46,130 nt of DNA from an uncultured Mycoplasmatota bacterium (GCA_913056275.1 CAJXLP010000007.1:1-46130); one strand, 5' to 3'; counted from the stretch's first letter, positions 22,599 through 30,617 are shown. Program-made: numbers and translations. Notes: generated from the letters alone by a model not told the origin.

Positions 22599-23130
22599 TA
22601 AATTTGTCCCCCAGGCAGTCGTTGATTCGGTGCAATCGATCGACTTAAAGGCTTTAAAAGAGTCCGGCGTTAAAGCGCTAATTTTTGACGTGGACAATAC
22701 GCTAATTCCTTATGATGATCGGTCCGTGAAACCGTGGCATACAACACTCTTTGAGTCGCTAAAAGCCCTGGAGTTACAGACAATCATGTTGACGAATAAT
22801 CATCATAAAGACGTATCGAATTTTGCGGAAAAACTCGCAACGCCGATTATTATGGCAGCCAATAAACCGCTCAAAACTGGGTATAAAAAAGCCCTTAAAG
22901 CGTTGCAGCTAGCGCCCAGTGAAGTCATCATGGTCGGTGATCAGTTTATGACTGATTTATACGGCGCCTCGCGGGTTGGCATGGCGACCATTTTAGTCCG
23001 GCCAATCAGACGGAAGAGTGAAAAGTGGTACACGAAAATATTACGGCGCCTTGAACGCCGTATGAAAAGCAAAGTAGGACGTCAGTATCCCGCCTTAAAA
23101 AAAGCATTTGATGAGATTCACGATGTCTGA
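22573..23130 (+). CDS. yqeG: YqeG family HAD IIIA-type phosphatase
   Basis: 185 aa. HAD superfamily with the nucleophile motif LIFDVDNTLIPYDD at about 39-50, motif II IMLTNN, the motif III Lys in ANKPLKTGY and motif IV VMVGDQFMTDLYGA. YqeG starts the yqeG-yqeH ribosome-assembly cluster in most Firmicutes; its relative in yeast dephosphorylates phosphatidylglycerophosphate, and pgsA elsewhere in the window makes that substrate, so PgpP activity is possible but unproven. The Shine-Dalgarno GAAAGGA lies inside the preceding gene. The C-terminus is strongly basic. Confidence 0.92.
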   Translation: MISRLLPIDKFVPQAVVDSVQSIDLKALKESGVKALIFDVDNTLIPYDDRSVKPWHTTLFESLKALELQTIMLTNNHHKDVSNFAEKLATPIIMAANKPLKTGYKKALKALQLAPSEVIMVGDQFMTDLYGASRVGMATILVRPIRRKSEKWYTKILRRLERRMKSKVGRQYPALKKAFDEIHDV

Positions 23131-24214
23131 GTGGCGCTGTATTGGCTGCGGGGGACCGCTGCAAAACACGGATTCAGATGCCCCGTTTTATACGCCCAAG
23201 ACGTATGAGAAAAACGTTCCCATTTATTGTGAACGGTGTTATAAGATTCGCCATTATGGACAAATCAAACCAAGTTTTGTGTCAGAATCAGTCATTTTAG
23301 ACACGTTATCCACCGTCGAAAAACGCCCGGGTATATTGGTGCTTGTCGCCGATGCACTTGATTTTTACGGGTCGATGCATCCTTACTTTAACGAGTTATC
23401 TCACCATAAACGCACGTTACTCATCGTCAATAAAATTGACGTATTGCCAAAAAGCAAACGCCGAGAAAAAATGCGCCAAGCGTATTTAACGATGGCCCAA
23501 GATCAAGGCCTGAGCGTCGATAAAATCATGCTTGTTTCAGCCCTTAAAAAGACCGAAATCGATACGATGATTGAGCGAATGTTGACCTTGTCAATGGGCC
23601 AAGACATGACGTTAGTAGGGGTATCAAACGTTGGAAAAAGCTCCATTTTAAACGCCATTTTAGGCGCCCAAACGGGTCAAACCAATCAAGTGACGACGTC
23701 ATTTGAATCGCACATCACCCAAGGATTAATTCCCTTTCGCCTCAAAGACCAAACCCTCTATGACACACCGGGCTTATCGTCCCATCATTCGTATCGCTAT
23801 TATGTCAGCGGTGAATCACTGCGGATGATTATGCCGTTTAAAGAAATTAAACCGATTGTCTTTCAATCGGTTGCTGGGCGCAGTTTCTTTATTGGTGGAT
23901 TCGCCTACGTTTCGTTTGACGCTGATCAAACGGGACAGATGGTGTCGTATTTTGCCAATCCACTCACCATTCATGCCCGGAATGATGCGCATCCTGAACA
24001 TTTTTACGAAAGCAAAGTCGGGCACTTACTCAATCCCCCTGCGGTGACGGATCCTTCAGTGCCGATGGTGACGCACGAAATAAACATGTCCGAGCCTTCC
24101 ATCAGTTGTTTCTTTCCAGGCCTCGGGTTCATGCGCTTACACGGCATCACAAAAATGCGTGTCACAACCTATGCGCCCGTTCCCCCAATAATGCACGAAG
24201 GGATGATGGCATGA
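23123..24214 (+). CDS. yqeH: Ribosome biogenesis GTPase YqeH
   Basis: 363 aa. Circularly permuted GTPase required for 30S assembly. An N-terminal zinc finger (CIGCG...CERCYK, two CxxC pairs) is followed by G4 NKIDVLP, then G1 GVSNVGKSSILN, then G3 DTPG, the permuted order G4-G5-G1-G2-G3 that defines the family. The reading frame extends 15 bases upstream, but the protein normally starts just before the CxxC, so ATG 23123 is chosen. It overlaps yqeG by 8 bases and yqeK by 4. aroE, yhbY and nadD, which usually lie between yqeH and yqeK, are missing. Confidence 0.95.
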   Translation: MSEWRCIGCGGPLQNTDSDAPFYTPKTYEKNVPIYCERCYKIRHYGQIKPSFVSESVILDTLSTVEKRPGILVLVADALDFYGSMHPYFNELSHHKRTLLIVNKIDVLPKSKRREKMRQAYLTMAQDQGLSVDKIMLVSALKKTEIDTMIERMLTLSMGQDMTLVGVSNVGKSSILNAILGAQTGQTNQVTTSFESHITQGLIPFRLKDQTLYDTPGLSSHHSYRYYVSGESLRMIMPFKEIKPIVFQSVAGRSFFIGGFAYVSFDADQTGQMVSYFANPLTIHARNDAHPEHFYESKVGHLLNPPAVTDPSVPMVTHEINMSEPSISCFFPGLGFMRLHGITKMRVTTYAPVPPIMHEGMMA

Positions 24215-24765
24215 CCATACAAGAGCGTTTTTATGATGTTTATACAGCGTTTCCTGGACGTATTCCTCACGTCGAAGGCGTCAAAACGTGGGCCGAATTT
24301 CTGGCTGAAAAAAACGGGGTAGACGCCGACCAAATGGCGCAAGCTGCGTATTTGCATGACTTAACCAAATATGAGCCAGATGGCTGGCACCACGCTCTAT
24401 TTGATAAATCCGGCGTGCCAGCATGGAAAGCCTTGCCACCGTTTATGTATCACGGCTATTCCGCCAGTTTGATTGCCGCGGAGTACGAACTGGACCAAGT
24501 CTTCATTGATGCGGTCAAACACCATACGACCGGCCGGGCGAATATGCAAACGGCCGAAAAGATTTTAATGTTGGCCGATAAAATTGAACCATCCAGACCA
24601 TACCCTGAAGCGGCAACGCTCAGAGATCTTGCCACCCATGATTTAGAGGCGGCATTTAAAGCGATGTTGCATCATTTGTATGGGTTTGATCAAACCCATG
24701 GTCGGCTAAACGCCTACAACTACGAAACGTACGCATTTTACATTCCAGAAAGGGTGGCTGAATGA
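24211..24765 (+). CDS. yqeK: YqeK family HD-domain hydrolase (Ap4A hydrolase)
   Basis: 184 aa. HD-domain metal-dependent hydrolase; Bacillus-type YqeK symmetrically cleaves diadenosine tetraphosphate to two ADP. Metal ligands appear as His in RIPHVEGVKTWAE, HD in AAYLHDLTKYEPD, and His in MYHGYSA and KHHTTGRANM. The ATG overlaps the yqeH stop (ATGA). In Bacillus nadD sits immediately before yqeK; here it does not, so the NAD-synthesis link is broken locally. Confidence 0.93.
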   Translation: MTIQERFYDVYTAFPGRIPHVEGVKTWAEFLAEKNGVDADQMAQAAYLHDLTKYEPDGWHHALFDKSGVPAWKALPPFMYHGYSASLIAAEYELDQVFIDAVKHHTTGRANMQTAEKILMLADKIEPSRPYPEAATLRDLATHDLEAAFKAMLHHLYGFDQTHGRLNAYNYETYAFYIPERVAE

Positions 24766-25100
24766 GCCAATTAGACACAGTTCTCGAACACCTCGGAGCC
24801 TCACAAACTTTCAACACAGAAGTCTATGATGTCAAAGACGTCAACCCGTTTCATGACTACATCGTCATTGCCACTGCGGGAAACCCTAGACAGTTGCAAG
24901 CCGTCATGAAAAAACTGAAAAGCATCCCCTTAGATAAAGACGCACCCTTTCACGTGGAAGGGTCGGATGATTCCCCTTGGATGTTACTCGCCATCGGCGA
25001 TACAATCGTCCACTTGTTTTTACAAGAGGCGCGGGAGTATTATCATTTAGAAAAGCTCTGGTTTGATCTCCCACATTGGACGGTGAGCGATGAATCGTGA
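24762..25100 (+). CDS. rsfS: Ribosomal silencing factor RsfS
   Basis: 112 aa, normal. RsfS binds L14 on the 50S subunit and blocks subunit joining under starvation. Conserved parts: FHDYIVIATAGNPRQLQAV, VEGSDDSPWMLLAIGDTIVH and FLQEAREYYHLEKLW. It overlaps yqeK by 4 bases and the following methyltransferase by 11, the standard yqeK-rsfS-yqeM order. Confidence 0.95.
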   Translation: MSQLDTVLEHLGASQTFNTEVYDVKDVNPFHDYIVIATAGNPRQLQAVMKKLKSIPLDKDAPFHVEGSDDSPWMLLAIGDTIVHLFLQEAREYYHLEKLWFDLPHWTVSDES

Positions 25101-25758
25101 TCCGTATCATCTGTTTTATGACTTTTACCATCATCACTACGACCACTCGCTCAAAGATTGGTACATTAAGACCATCCAATCCACGGTGTCAAAAGGCCCC
25201 ATTTTAGAAATGGGGTGTGGCCCAGCGTTTATTGGAATTGGCGTGTCTGAAGCGGGCTTTGACGTAATTGCCACGGACATCAGTCCGGACTTTTTAACAC
25301 TGGCAAAAGACAATGCCAACGCTGCAAAGTGTGAGCTTGAGGTGCATCCACACAATATTTTAGATCCCATTCCGTTTGCGTTTTCGCACATTGTAATGGG
25401 CTTTGATGTCATTAATCATCTCGAGACGCTCGATCAGTTCGCGCGCGTCATCACGCACATCCGAAATGGGTTAGAACCCGGAAATTATGCCTTTTTTGAC
25501 GTCTTAACCTGCGCCTATATCGATGCCATGATTGGCTATGAAGAACGCTTAGACCTGGGCGATGAATCGCTGCAATGGACGATTTCAAAGGGGCCTTATC
25601 CGTGTAGTTTCAGACACCGGCTCACCCGTGATAATACCGTCTCGACCTTGAATCAACGCAGTTTTGATCACGCGACTTTACGCTCACTGATGCACGGGTT
25701 TAAATCGGTCCAAGAAGTCCCCTTAAAAGACCGCACGGTCTTCATCTTAGAAAAGTAA
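25090..25758 (+). CDS. yqeM: YqeM-like class I SAM-dependent methyltransferase
   Basis: 222 aa. SAM-binding motif ILEMGCGPAFIGIG at about 38-51, motif II VIATDISPDFL, motif III HNILDPIPFAF. The family sits between rsfS and comE genes in Firmicutes; its substrate is unknown. The N-terminal YHLFYDFYHHHYDHSLKDW is aromatic-rich, as in YqeM (Y..FA..YD.LM). The Shine-Dalgarno GGTGAG lies in rsfS. It ends 45 bp before comEA, the only real gap in the mtnN-comEC run. Confidence 0.88.
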   Translation: MNRDPYHLFYDFYHHHYDHSLKDWYIKTIQSTVSKGPILEMGCGPAFIGIGVSEAGFDVIATDISPDFLTLAKDNANAAKCELEVHPHNILDPIPFAFSHIVMGFDVINHLETLDQFARVITHIRNGLEPGNYAFFDVLTCAYIDAMIGYEERLDLGDESLQWTISKGPYPCSFRHRLTRDNTVSTLNQRSFDHATLRSLMHGFKSVQEVPLKDRTVFILEK

Positions 25759-25802
25759 AAACACACCTTTGCCGTATGGTTTAAATGAAGGAGTGTTTTT
25801 TT
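25757..25802 (+). promoter_or_regulatory. Terminator-like hairpin and possible promoter before comEA
   Basis: AAAACAC-A-CCTT (25758-25769) pairs with AAGG-A-GTGTTTT (25788-25799) around an 18-nt loop and is followed by a T-run to 25802, one base before the ATG. The 3' arm contains the comEA Shine-Dalgarno AAGGAG. In the loop, TATGGT (25775-25780) could be a -10; a transcript starting about 7 bases later would lack the 5' arm. The same region resembles the recA upstream element. The hairpin is visible; the switch mechanism is inference. Confidence 0.6.
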
Positions 25803-26324
25803 ATGCGAAAAAAGGGTTGGCCCTTGATCGGGGCCGTGGCGTTAATGCTTGTGTATCTCGGCCTCAACCTGTCACCGCTGTCTAAACCACACACCCTCGA
25901 CGCCCCCACGCCGGCCAGCGGACCGACCTTTATATTCGTTGAAGTGCGCGGTGCCGTCGTCCAACCAGGCGTCTATAAAATGGCCGATACATCGCGGGTG
26001 TTTGAACTTTTTCAGCGCGCTGGAGGCCTTTTAGATGAGGCCTTTTTAGGCGAAATCAATCAAACGCAAGTCATCCAAGATGGCCAACTGATTCGTGTTC
26101 CGACGACGGCGGAATCCCAGCCATCAAATGGCTCGAATCTCGTCTCCCTGAATCACGCGAGTCAAGGTGAACTCGAGCAACTTCCAGGCATCGGTCCCGC
26201 CACCGCCGAAGCCATCATCGAAGCCCGGCAAGTGACGCCCTTTCAAACCATTGAGGATTTGTTAAATGTTCCAGGCATTGGTCCAACGACGCTTACGAAC
26301 ATTCGCGCGCTCATTACCCCGTAG
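25803..26324 (+). CDS. comEA: Competence protein ComEA (DNA-binding receptor)
   Basis: 173 aa. ComEA binds incoming double-stranded DNA at the membrane surface. N-terminal anchor WPLIGAVALMLVYLGLNL; SLBB domain (FIFVEVRGAVVQPGVYK) about 40-105; a Ser/Gln linker; then two helix-hairpin-helix motifs, LEQLPGIGPATAEAIIEAR and LLNVPGIGPTTLTNIRALI, the DNA-binding part. The frame opens 18 bases earlier, but AAGGAG places the start at 25803. It overlaps comEC by 59 bases. comEB, usually between the two, is absent. All domains are intact. Confidence 0.95.
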   Translation: MRKKGWPLIGAVALMLVYLGLNLSPLSKPHTLDAPTPASGPTFIFVEVRGAVVQPGVYKMADTSRVFELFQRAGGLLDEAFLGEINQTQVIQDGQLIRVPTTAESQPSNGSNLVSLNHASQGELEQLPGIGPATAEAIIEARQVTPFQTIEDLLNVPGIGPTTLTNIRALITP

Positions 26325-28350
26325 CGGCGACTTTATCGTCGTAGCGGTGGGGGTCTTTGTGATTCGCCTGATGGTCGATACACCCGTTCTCATCATTGGC
26401 TTACCGGGTCTGTTGTATTGGATCAAATGGCTGGACAAACGGCTACTAGTTTGGACTCTCATCTTGGCTACTGCCGTTTTAGCCCATGTGGGGATTCAGT
26501 CAATCATGCCCGTTCAAATTCCCGACCAGGGAATCATTCAAGCCGTCGATGACACACGTCATTATTTAAAGTCTGAGGGTGGGAATTTTTATTTGTATAC
26601 CGGGGAAGCCCCCTTGCCTGCTGGAACGGTGGTGTCTGGTGATTTCATGCTGCTTGAAGCCCACCAGCAAAGCTTAGTCGGGGGGTTTGATCAAGCGGCC
26701 TACTTCGCCGCCGAAAAGATTCAAGGAACCCTTTATGCGGACACAGTGACCGTGCTTAGTGAAGTGCCTATTCGGCGGACACTTAGCGACCGTGTGCGTA
26801 CCTACATTGACGCGGAATTCAGTGACCTTAACGGCTACATGACCGCCTTTTTTATCGGTGAAAATACAGGCTTTGATGACACCTTTAACGCGCGAATCAG
26901 GGCCCTGGGAATCTCCCACATATTCGCAGTATCTGGGTTACACGTCGGCTTACTTGCCCTCTTTTTAGAAGCGCTTTTGAAACGGTTTAAGCCCGCCTTT
27001 AAACTATCCATCATTGGCCTGATTTTGACGGGCTATATCATCCTCACGCAGTTTTCGATTTCATTAATTCGGGCAGTCTTTATTTACGGGTTCATTCGCC
27101 TTAATCATTCTTTAAAAGGGCCGTTCACCCCGCTTGATGGTCTGGCGATGATTCTTTGTGGGAGTCTTTTAGTGCATCCATTTATCATATATCATCCGGC
27201 GTTTTTACTCAGTTACTCGGTGACGGTTGTGTTGTTGATGATGGCGCCAACACTAAAGACGCGATGGGCCCCAATCTATGTGTCGATTTATGCGTTTATG
27301 ACGACGCTCCCGATTATTATGTCGATGAGTGGGAGTGTCAACGTGGCAAGCTTAGGGCTGAATGTCTTGGCCGTGTTTGTCCTGGGCAGTTTTTTACTTC
27401 CCCTGACCTATGTCAGTTTCTTTGTGCCTGCTCTAGAACCATTGGTCTGGCCGCTTTTTGCGGGGTTTGAAGTGCTTGTAAATGCGGCGTATACGCATCT
27501 GTACTGGCCCATCTCAGTGCCGTTTGTTTTCGGTGGTTTCGCAGGAATTTACTATCTGGCGTGGGGAGTGATCTGTGTGGTTAGTCACGGAAACTTGGTC
27601 AAACTAAGCATTTTGTCAGCGAGCCTTTTGACGCTATTTGCCTGCGGCCGGTTTGGGCCCCTTATGCCGCAACTGACGATGCTTGATGTGGACGGTGACG
27701 CGTTTTTATACCAAGCGCCGTTTAATCAGTGCACACTCTTGGTGGATGGGGGCCGAAGCTACACGGCAGAGGCACTAAAAACCCATTTAAAAAATCACGG
27801 CGTCACAACCATCGATGTCGTAATTACGACGCATTATGACGCCGACCATCACGAAGGCATCGACGCGATTCTGAATGATTCATATTTTAAAACGGGCCTC
27901 CATATTACCCCAGACTCATTACCTGAAACACTCTCCTGTGGCCCCGCTCAGTTGACCTTTGACCAACCGGCCTTGGCGTATCCCAGCCGCAATAATCGAT
28001 CGGTCGCTTTTTTGTTGGACGCGCACGGGTGGCAGGTCCTTTTGACCGGCGACATCGAAGCCGAACGAGAAGTCGACTTTTGGCAGGGTGACCCCCTTGA
28101 TGTTGACCTTTTGAAAGTCTCTCATCACGGATCTAAATCGTCCACCAGTGAGGCATTTCTCACTCAGATTAATGCCGATATTGCGCTGATTAATTTACCG
28201 CACTCATCCCGCTTTGAATTTCCTCACCCCACGGTGATTGACCAATTAAACGCCTTTGAGATGACGATTTATCGCACGGATTATCACGGAACCACGCGCT
28301 TCATCTTGGGACCTAAGTGGCTACTTCCGTGGCCCGCCTTTCGTCCGTAA
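26266..28350 (+). CDS. comEC: DNA internalization channel ComEC/Rec2
   Basis: 694 aa, a little shorter than Bacillus ComEC (776). The polytopic channel carries single-stranded DNA across the membrane. N-terminal helices and a soluble OB-like part are followed by the Competence domain (signature ISHIFAVSGLHVGLLALFLEAL and ISLIRAVFIYGFIRLN, several membrane helices to about 430). The C-terminal metallo-beta-lactamase domain has THYDADHHEG (about 521), LLTGDIEAE and VSHHGSKSSTSEAFL, so the nuclease-like site is intact. The ATG at 26266 (AGGAT upstream) gives a 59-base overlap with comEA; GTG 26347 or 26359 are alternatives. Confidence 0.93.
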   Translation: MFQALVQRRLRTFARSLPRSGDFIVVAVGVFVIRLMVDTPVLIIGLPGLLYWIKWLDKRLLVWTLILATAVLAHVGIQSIMPVQIPDQGIIQAVDDTRHYLKSEGGNFYLYTGEAPLPAGTVVSGDFMLLEAHQQSLVGGFDQAAYFAAEKIQGTLYADTVTVLSEVPIRRTLSDRVRTYIDAEFSDLNGYMTAFFIGENTGFDDTFNARIRALGISHIFAVSGLHVGLLALFLEALLKRFKPAFKLSIIGLILTGYIILTQFSISLIRAVFIYGFIRLNHSLKGPFTPLDGLAMILCGSLLVHPFIIYHPAFLLSYSVTVVLLMMAPTLKTRWAPIYVSIYAFMTTLPIIMSMSGSVNVASLGLNVLAVFVLGSFLLPLTYVSFFVPALEPLVWPLFAGFEVLVNAAYTHLYWPISVPFVFGGFAGIYYLAWGVICVVSHGNLVKLSILSASLLTLFACGRFGPLMPQLTMLDVDGDAFLYQAPFNQCTLLVDGGRSYTAEALKTHLKNHGVTTIDVVITTHYDADHHEGIDAILNDSYFKTGLHITPDSLPETLSCGPAQLTFDQPALAYPSRNNRSVAFLLDAHGWQVLLTGDIEAEREVDFWQGDPLDVDLLKVSHHGSKSSTSEAFLTQINADIALINLPHSSRFEFPHPTVIDQLNAFEMTIYRTDYHGTTRFILGPKWLLPWPAFRP

Positions 28351-28352
28351 TA

Positions 28353-28361
28353 TGCTACACT
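28353..28361 (+). promoter_or_regulatory. Possible extended -10 promoter for holA
   Basis: TGC-TACACT just after the comEC stop and 16 bp before the holA ATG; no clear -35. A start here would give a leader of about 9 nt, so the call is weak. Confidence 0.35.
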
Positions 28362-28376
28362 AATGATGAGGATACA

Positions 28377-29330
28377 ATGACAAAATATATTTTGCATGGG
28401 ACGGATTTTTTCTTCATAAAAAATAAGACCCAACAATTGATTAAAGAAGCGGGCATCGATGCATTTAACGAGAGTCATTATGACCTTGATGACGTCGCAC
28501 TTGATACCGCACTCAATGACGCTTTGACGATTCCCTTCATGGCGGATAAAAAAGCAGTGGTCATCAAAAATGCCCATTTTTTTGCCGATACGAAAGCCCA
28601 AGCCACCTTTAAAGAAAGCGAACAATTTAAATTTTTAATGGGCGAAGATAGTGCAGAAACCATCCTCATTTTTCAAGTGCCTCACCAAACGCTCTTAAAA
28701 AATAAAACGTACAAAGCCTTTTATGAAACGTGTGAAGTCATCGCAGCCCGGTCAAAAACGGCAGCCGACTTAAAAGGGTGGGTGGACCGGCAATTATCTA
28801 AGGCCCAAATCAACCTGCCCAAAGATGCCTATGACGTATTGATTGAACGCATTACGCACGACGCGGAAACCGCCTATCACGAATTGCAAAAATTGTTGCT
28901 GTATGCGGTGGATACCCCACACATTGACCGCGATACGATCGACCGGTTAATTACGGTGCACCTCGATGACAACGTCTTTACCATCATGAACTTACTGATG
29001 GATGGCCACAAAGAGGCTGCGTTTGAACGCATTCAAATGATGCTGTCTGCGAAAGAAGACGCCTTGCGAATTCTCAGTGCCTTCATCAATAAATTCCGTG
29101 AGATGGTACTCACGCAAAGTTTGGTCGCCTCCGGCATGAATCAAGATGGCATCCAGCAATATTTAAACGTCAAATCGGGTCGCGCGTATTACATGATGAA
29201 AAACGCGCGCTTGTACAACCGCGCCTACGTCGAAAAAATACTCAAGCAATTAGAAACCTATGACTGGAAAATTAAAACCGGTCTAATGGATAAAACCTTG
29301 GCCCTTGAAATGTTTGTGTTAGGGGTATAA
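28377..29330 (+). CDS. holA: DNA polymerase III subunit delta
   Basis: 317 aa. HolA opens the beta sliding clamp as part of the clamp loader. The N-terminal YILHGTDFFFIKNKTQQLI, the AAA+-like block KKAVVIKNAHFF, the long helical middle and the C-terminal collar helices (DNVFTIMNLLMDGHKEAA, AKEDALRILSAFINKFREM, RAYYMMKNARLY) fit the family, which diverges strongly in sequence. The frame is open 60 bases upstream into comEC, but GATGAGGAT precedes the ATG at 28377. comEC-holA-rpsT is the Firmicutes order. It ends at a bidirectional terminator shared with rpsT. Confidence 0.93.
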   Translation: MTKYILHGTDFFFIKNKTQQLIKEAGIDAFNESHYDLDDVALDTALNDALTIPFMADKKAVVIKNAHFFADTKAQATFKESEQFKFLMGEDSAETILIFQVPHQTLLKNKTYKAFYETCEVIAARSKTAADLKGWVDRQLSKAQINLPKDAYDVLIERITHDAETAYHELQKLLLYAVDTPHIDRDTIDRLITVHLDDNVFTIMNLLMDGHKEAAFERIQMMLSAKEDALRILSAFINKFREMVLTQSLVASGMNQDGIQQYLNVKSGRAYYMMKNARLYNRAYVEKILKQLETYDWKIKTGLMDKTLALEMFVLGV

Positions 29331-29370
29331 AAAAAGTCCTAGACGCTTAATTTAAGCGCTAGGACTTTTT
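29331..29370. terminator. Bidirectional terminator of holA and rpsT
   Basis: A long stem of 12 plus 7 bp with a single bulged A: AAAAAGTCCTAG.CGCTTAA (29331-29350) with 29351-29370. It starts at the base after the holA stop. The right arm contains the rpsT stop (29352-29354) and its last five codons. Confidence 0.93.
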
Positions 29371-29630
29371 CCAATGGAATTAACGAGTGTTTGTAAACGG
29401 GCTTTCTGACGATTCACATAGTTTTTATGATGAATGCCTTTTGAGACCGCTTTATCTAGTTTTTTGAACGCCAAGCTGAGTGGGGCTAATGCCGCGTCAG
29501 CATCATTGTTAGAAGCTGCGGCTTCCACTTTTTTAATGGCCGTTTTTAAACTGGATTTAAAAATCACATTGGCATGACGCCGTTTCGCATCTTGCTTAAT
29601 CCGTTTTGCTTGTTGTTTGATATTTGCCAC
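29352..29630 (-). CDS. rpsT: 30S ribosomal protein S20
   Basis: 92 aa, standard. S20 binds 16S rRNA early in 30S assembly. The basic N-terminus ANIKQQAKRIKQDAKRRHAN and the KKLDKAVSKGIHHKNYVNRQKARL segment are typical of S20. The start codon is GTG (29628-29630) with the very strong Shine-Dalgarno GAAGGAGGT. The last residues (GKSPSA) are encoded by one arm of the shared terminator, which may have shaped this C-terminus. It is convergent with holA and divergent from cvfB. Confidence 0.97.
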   Translation of the reverse strand: MANIKQQAKRIKQDAKRRHANVIFKSSLKTAIKKVEAAASNNDADAALAPLSLAFKKLDKAVSKGIHHKNYVNRQKARLQTLVNSIGKSPSA

Positions 29631-29664
29631 AGTGCTACCTCCTTCAATCGATATGCGCTTAAGT

Positions 29665-29693
29665 ATTTTATCAAACGCCCCCTATAAAAGCAA
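29665..29693 (-). promoter_or_regulatory. rpsT promoter
   Basis: On the minus strand, -35 TTGCTT (29688-29693), 17 bp, -10 TAAAAT (29665-29670), with an extended TGA. Confidence 0.75.
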
Positions 29694-29727
29694 CCGAAAG
29701 ATAACCGGTGCGAGTTTTCCGTGAGTT

Positions 29728-29736
29728 TGGTATAAT
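29728..29736 (+). promoter_or_regulatory. cvfB operon extended -10 promoter
   Basis: TGG-TATAAT, 20 bp before the cvfB start; no good -35. It probably drives cvfB-yebC-MFS. Confidence 0.7.
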
Positions 29737-29756
29737 TGACTGCGAGGTGCTTAGAG

Positions 29757-30614
29757 ATGCCAGGACTGAAAATTGCTCAAATGAATCAGATGCATGTCGT
29801 TAGTGTCGAATCCGATGGCTATCAATTGGAAAATGATACCGGCGCCATTTTTTTACACAAACAACTCGCGAAATCACCGCTCAAAGAGGGCGATGATGTC
29901 AACGCTTTTTTATATTTTGATCAATCCAAAACGGTCGTTGCGACGACTTACGTGCCGACCATCACCGCCTATGACGCCAGCTGGGTCGACGTCGTTGAAC
30001 AAAAATTTGGGCTGGGTGTATTCGTGAACATCGGGTTAAAAAAAGACATGTTGCTCTCCAAAGATGACTTGCCCCATTTAAAAGAGGAGTGGCCGCAAAA
30101 AGGTGACCGCGTGTTTGCCCACTTAAAATCGGGGAAAACGCAAATGGTTGCGAAAATCCCGGCCCGCTTTCAAGTCGCCAAAACATTGCAGCCAAACGGC
30201 GAATTAGAACCTGGTCTCACCGTTCCAGTCCGCGTTTTTAATTTAGGCCCAGAAGGCTTAGTCTGCTTTAGTGAAGATGGCTTTGAAATTTACATATATT
30301 ACAAACACACCCGTAAGGATCACCGCATTGGTGAACTGTTAGACGCCACAATTACCCATAGTGTGAGTCGCTTAAAATACAACGCCACGTTAACTGCTCA
30401 AAAAGAGCTTGCACTGGAAAGTGACGCTGACCGCATTTTAGCAGTCTTAGAAAAAGATAAAGTGATCCCCTTTGGCGATAAATCCAACGCCGATCAAATA
30501 TTTGCGACGTTTCACATGTCTAAAGCAGCTTTTAAACGCGCCCTAGGCACGCTTTACAAAGCGCGGAAAGTGACACTTGAACCGCACCAAACCACACTGA
30601 AAGACGAGGCATAA
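29757..30614 (+). CDS. cvfB: CvfB/YitL family S1-domain RNA-binding protein
   Basis: 285 aa, close to Bacillus YitL and Staphylococcus CvfB (~300), RNA-binding regulators. It consists of tandem S1-like OB folds: the first from about MNQMHVVSVESDGYQLEN, the second around FGLGVFVNIGLKKDMLLSKDDLP, the third around VRVFNLGPEGLVCFSEDGFEIYI, ending in a winged-helix-like tail (DQIFATFHMSKAAFKRALGTLYKARKV). A start 21 bases earlier (TTG inside the -10) is excluded; GAGGTG precedes ATG 29757. It is followed at 3 bp by yebC, so likely one operon. Confidence 0.9.
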   Translation: MPGLKIAQMNQMHVVSVESDGYQLENDTGAIFLHKQLAKSPLKEGDDVNAFLYFDQSKTVVATTYVPTITAYDASWVDVVEQKFGLGVFVNIGLKKDMLLSKDDLPHLKEEWPQKGDRVFAHLKSGKTQMVAKIPARFQVAKTLQPNGELEPGLTVPVRVFNLGPEGLVCFSEDGFEIYIYYKHTRKDHRIGELLDATITHSVSRLKYNATLTAQKELALESDADRILAVLEKDKVIPFGDKSNADQIFATFHMSKAAFKRALGTLYKARKVTLEPHQTTLKDEA

Positions 30615-30617
30615 CCA

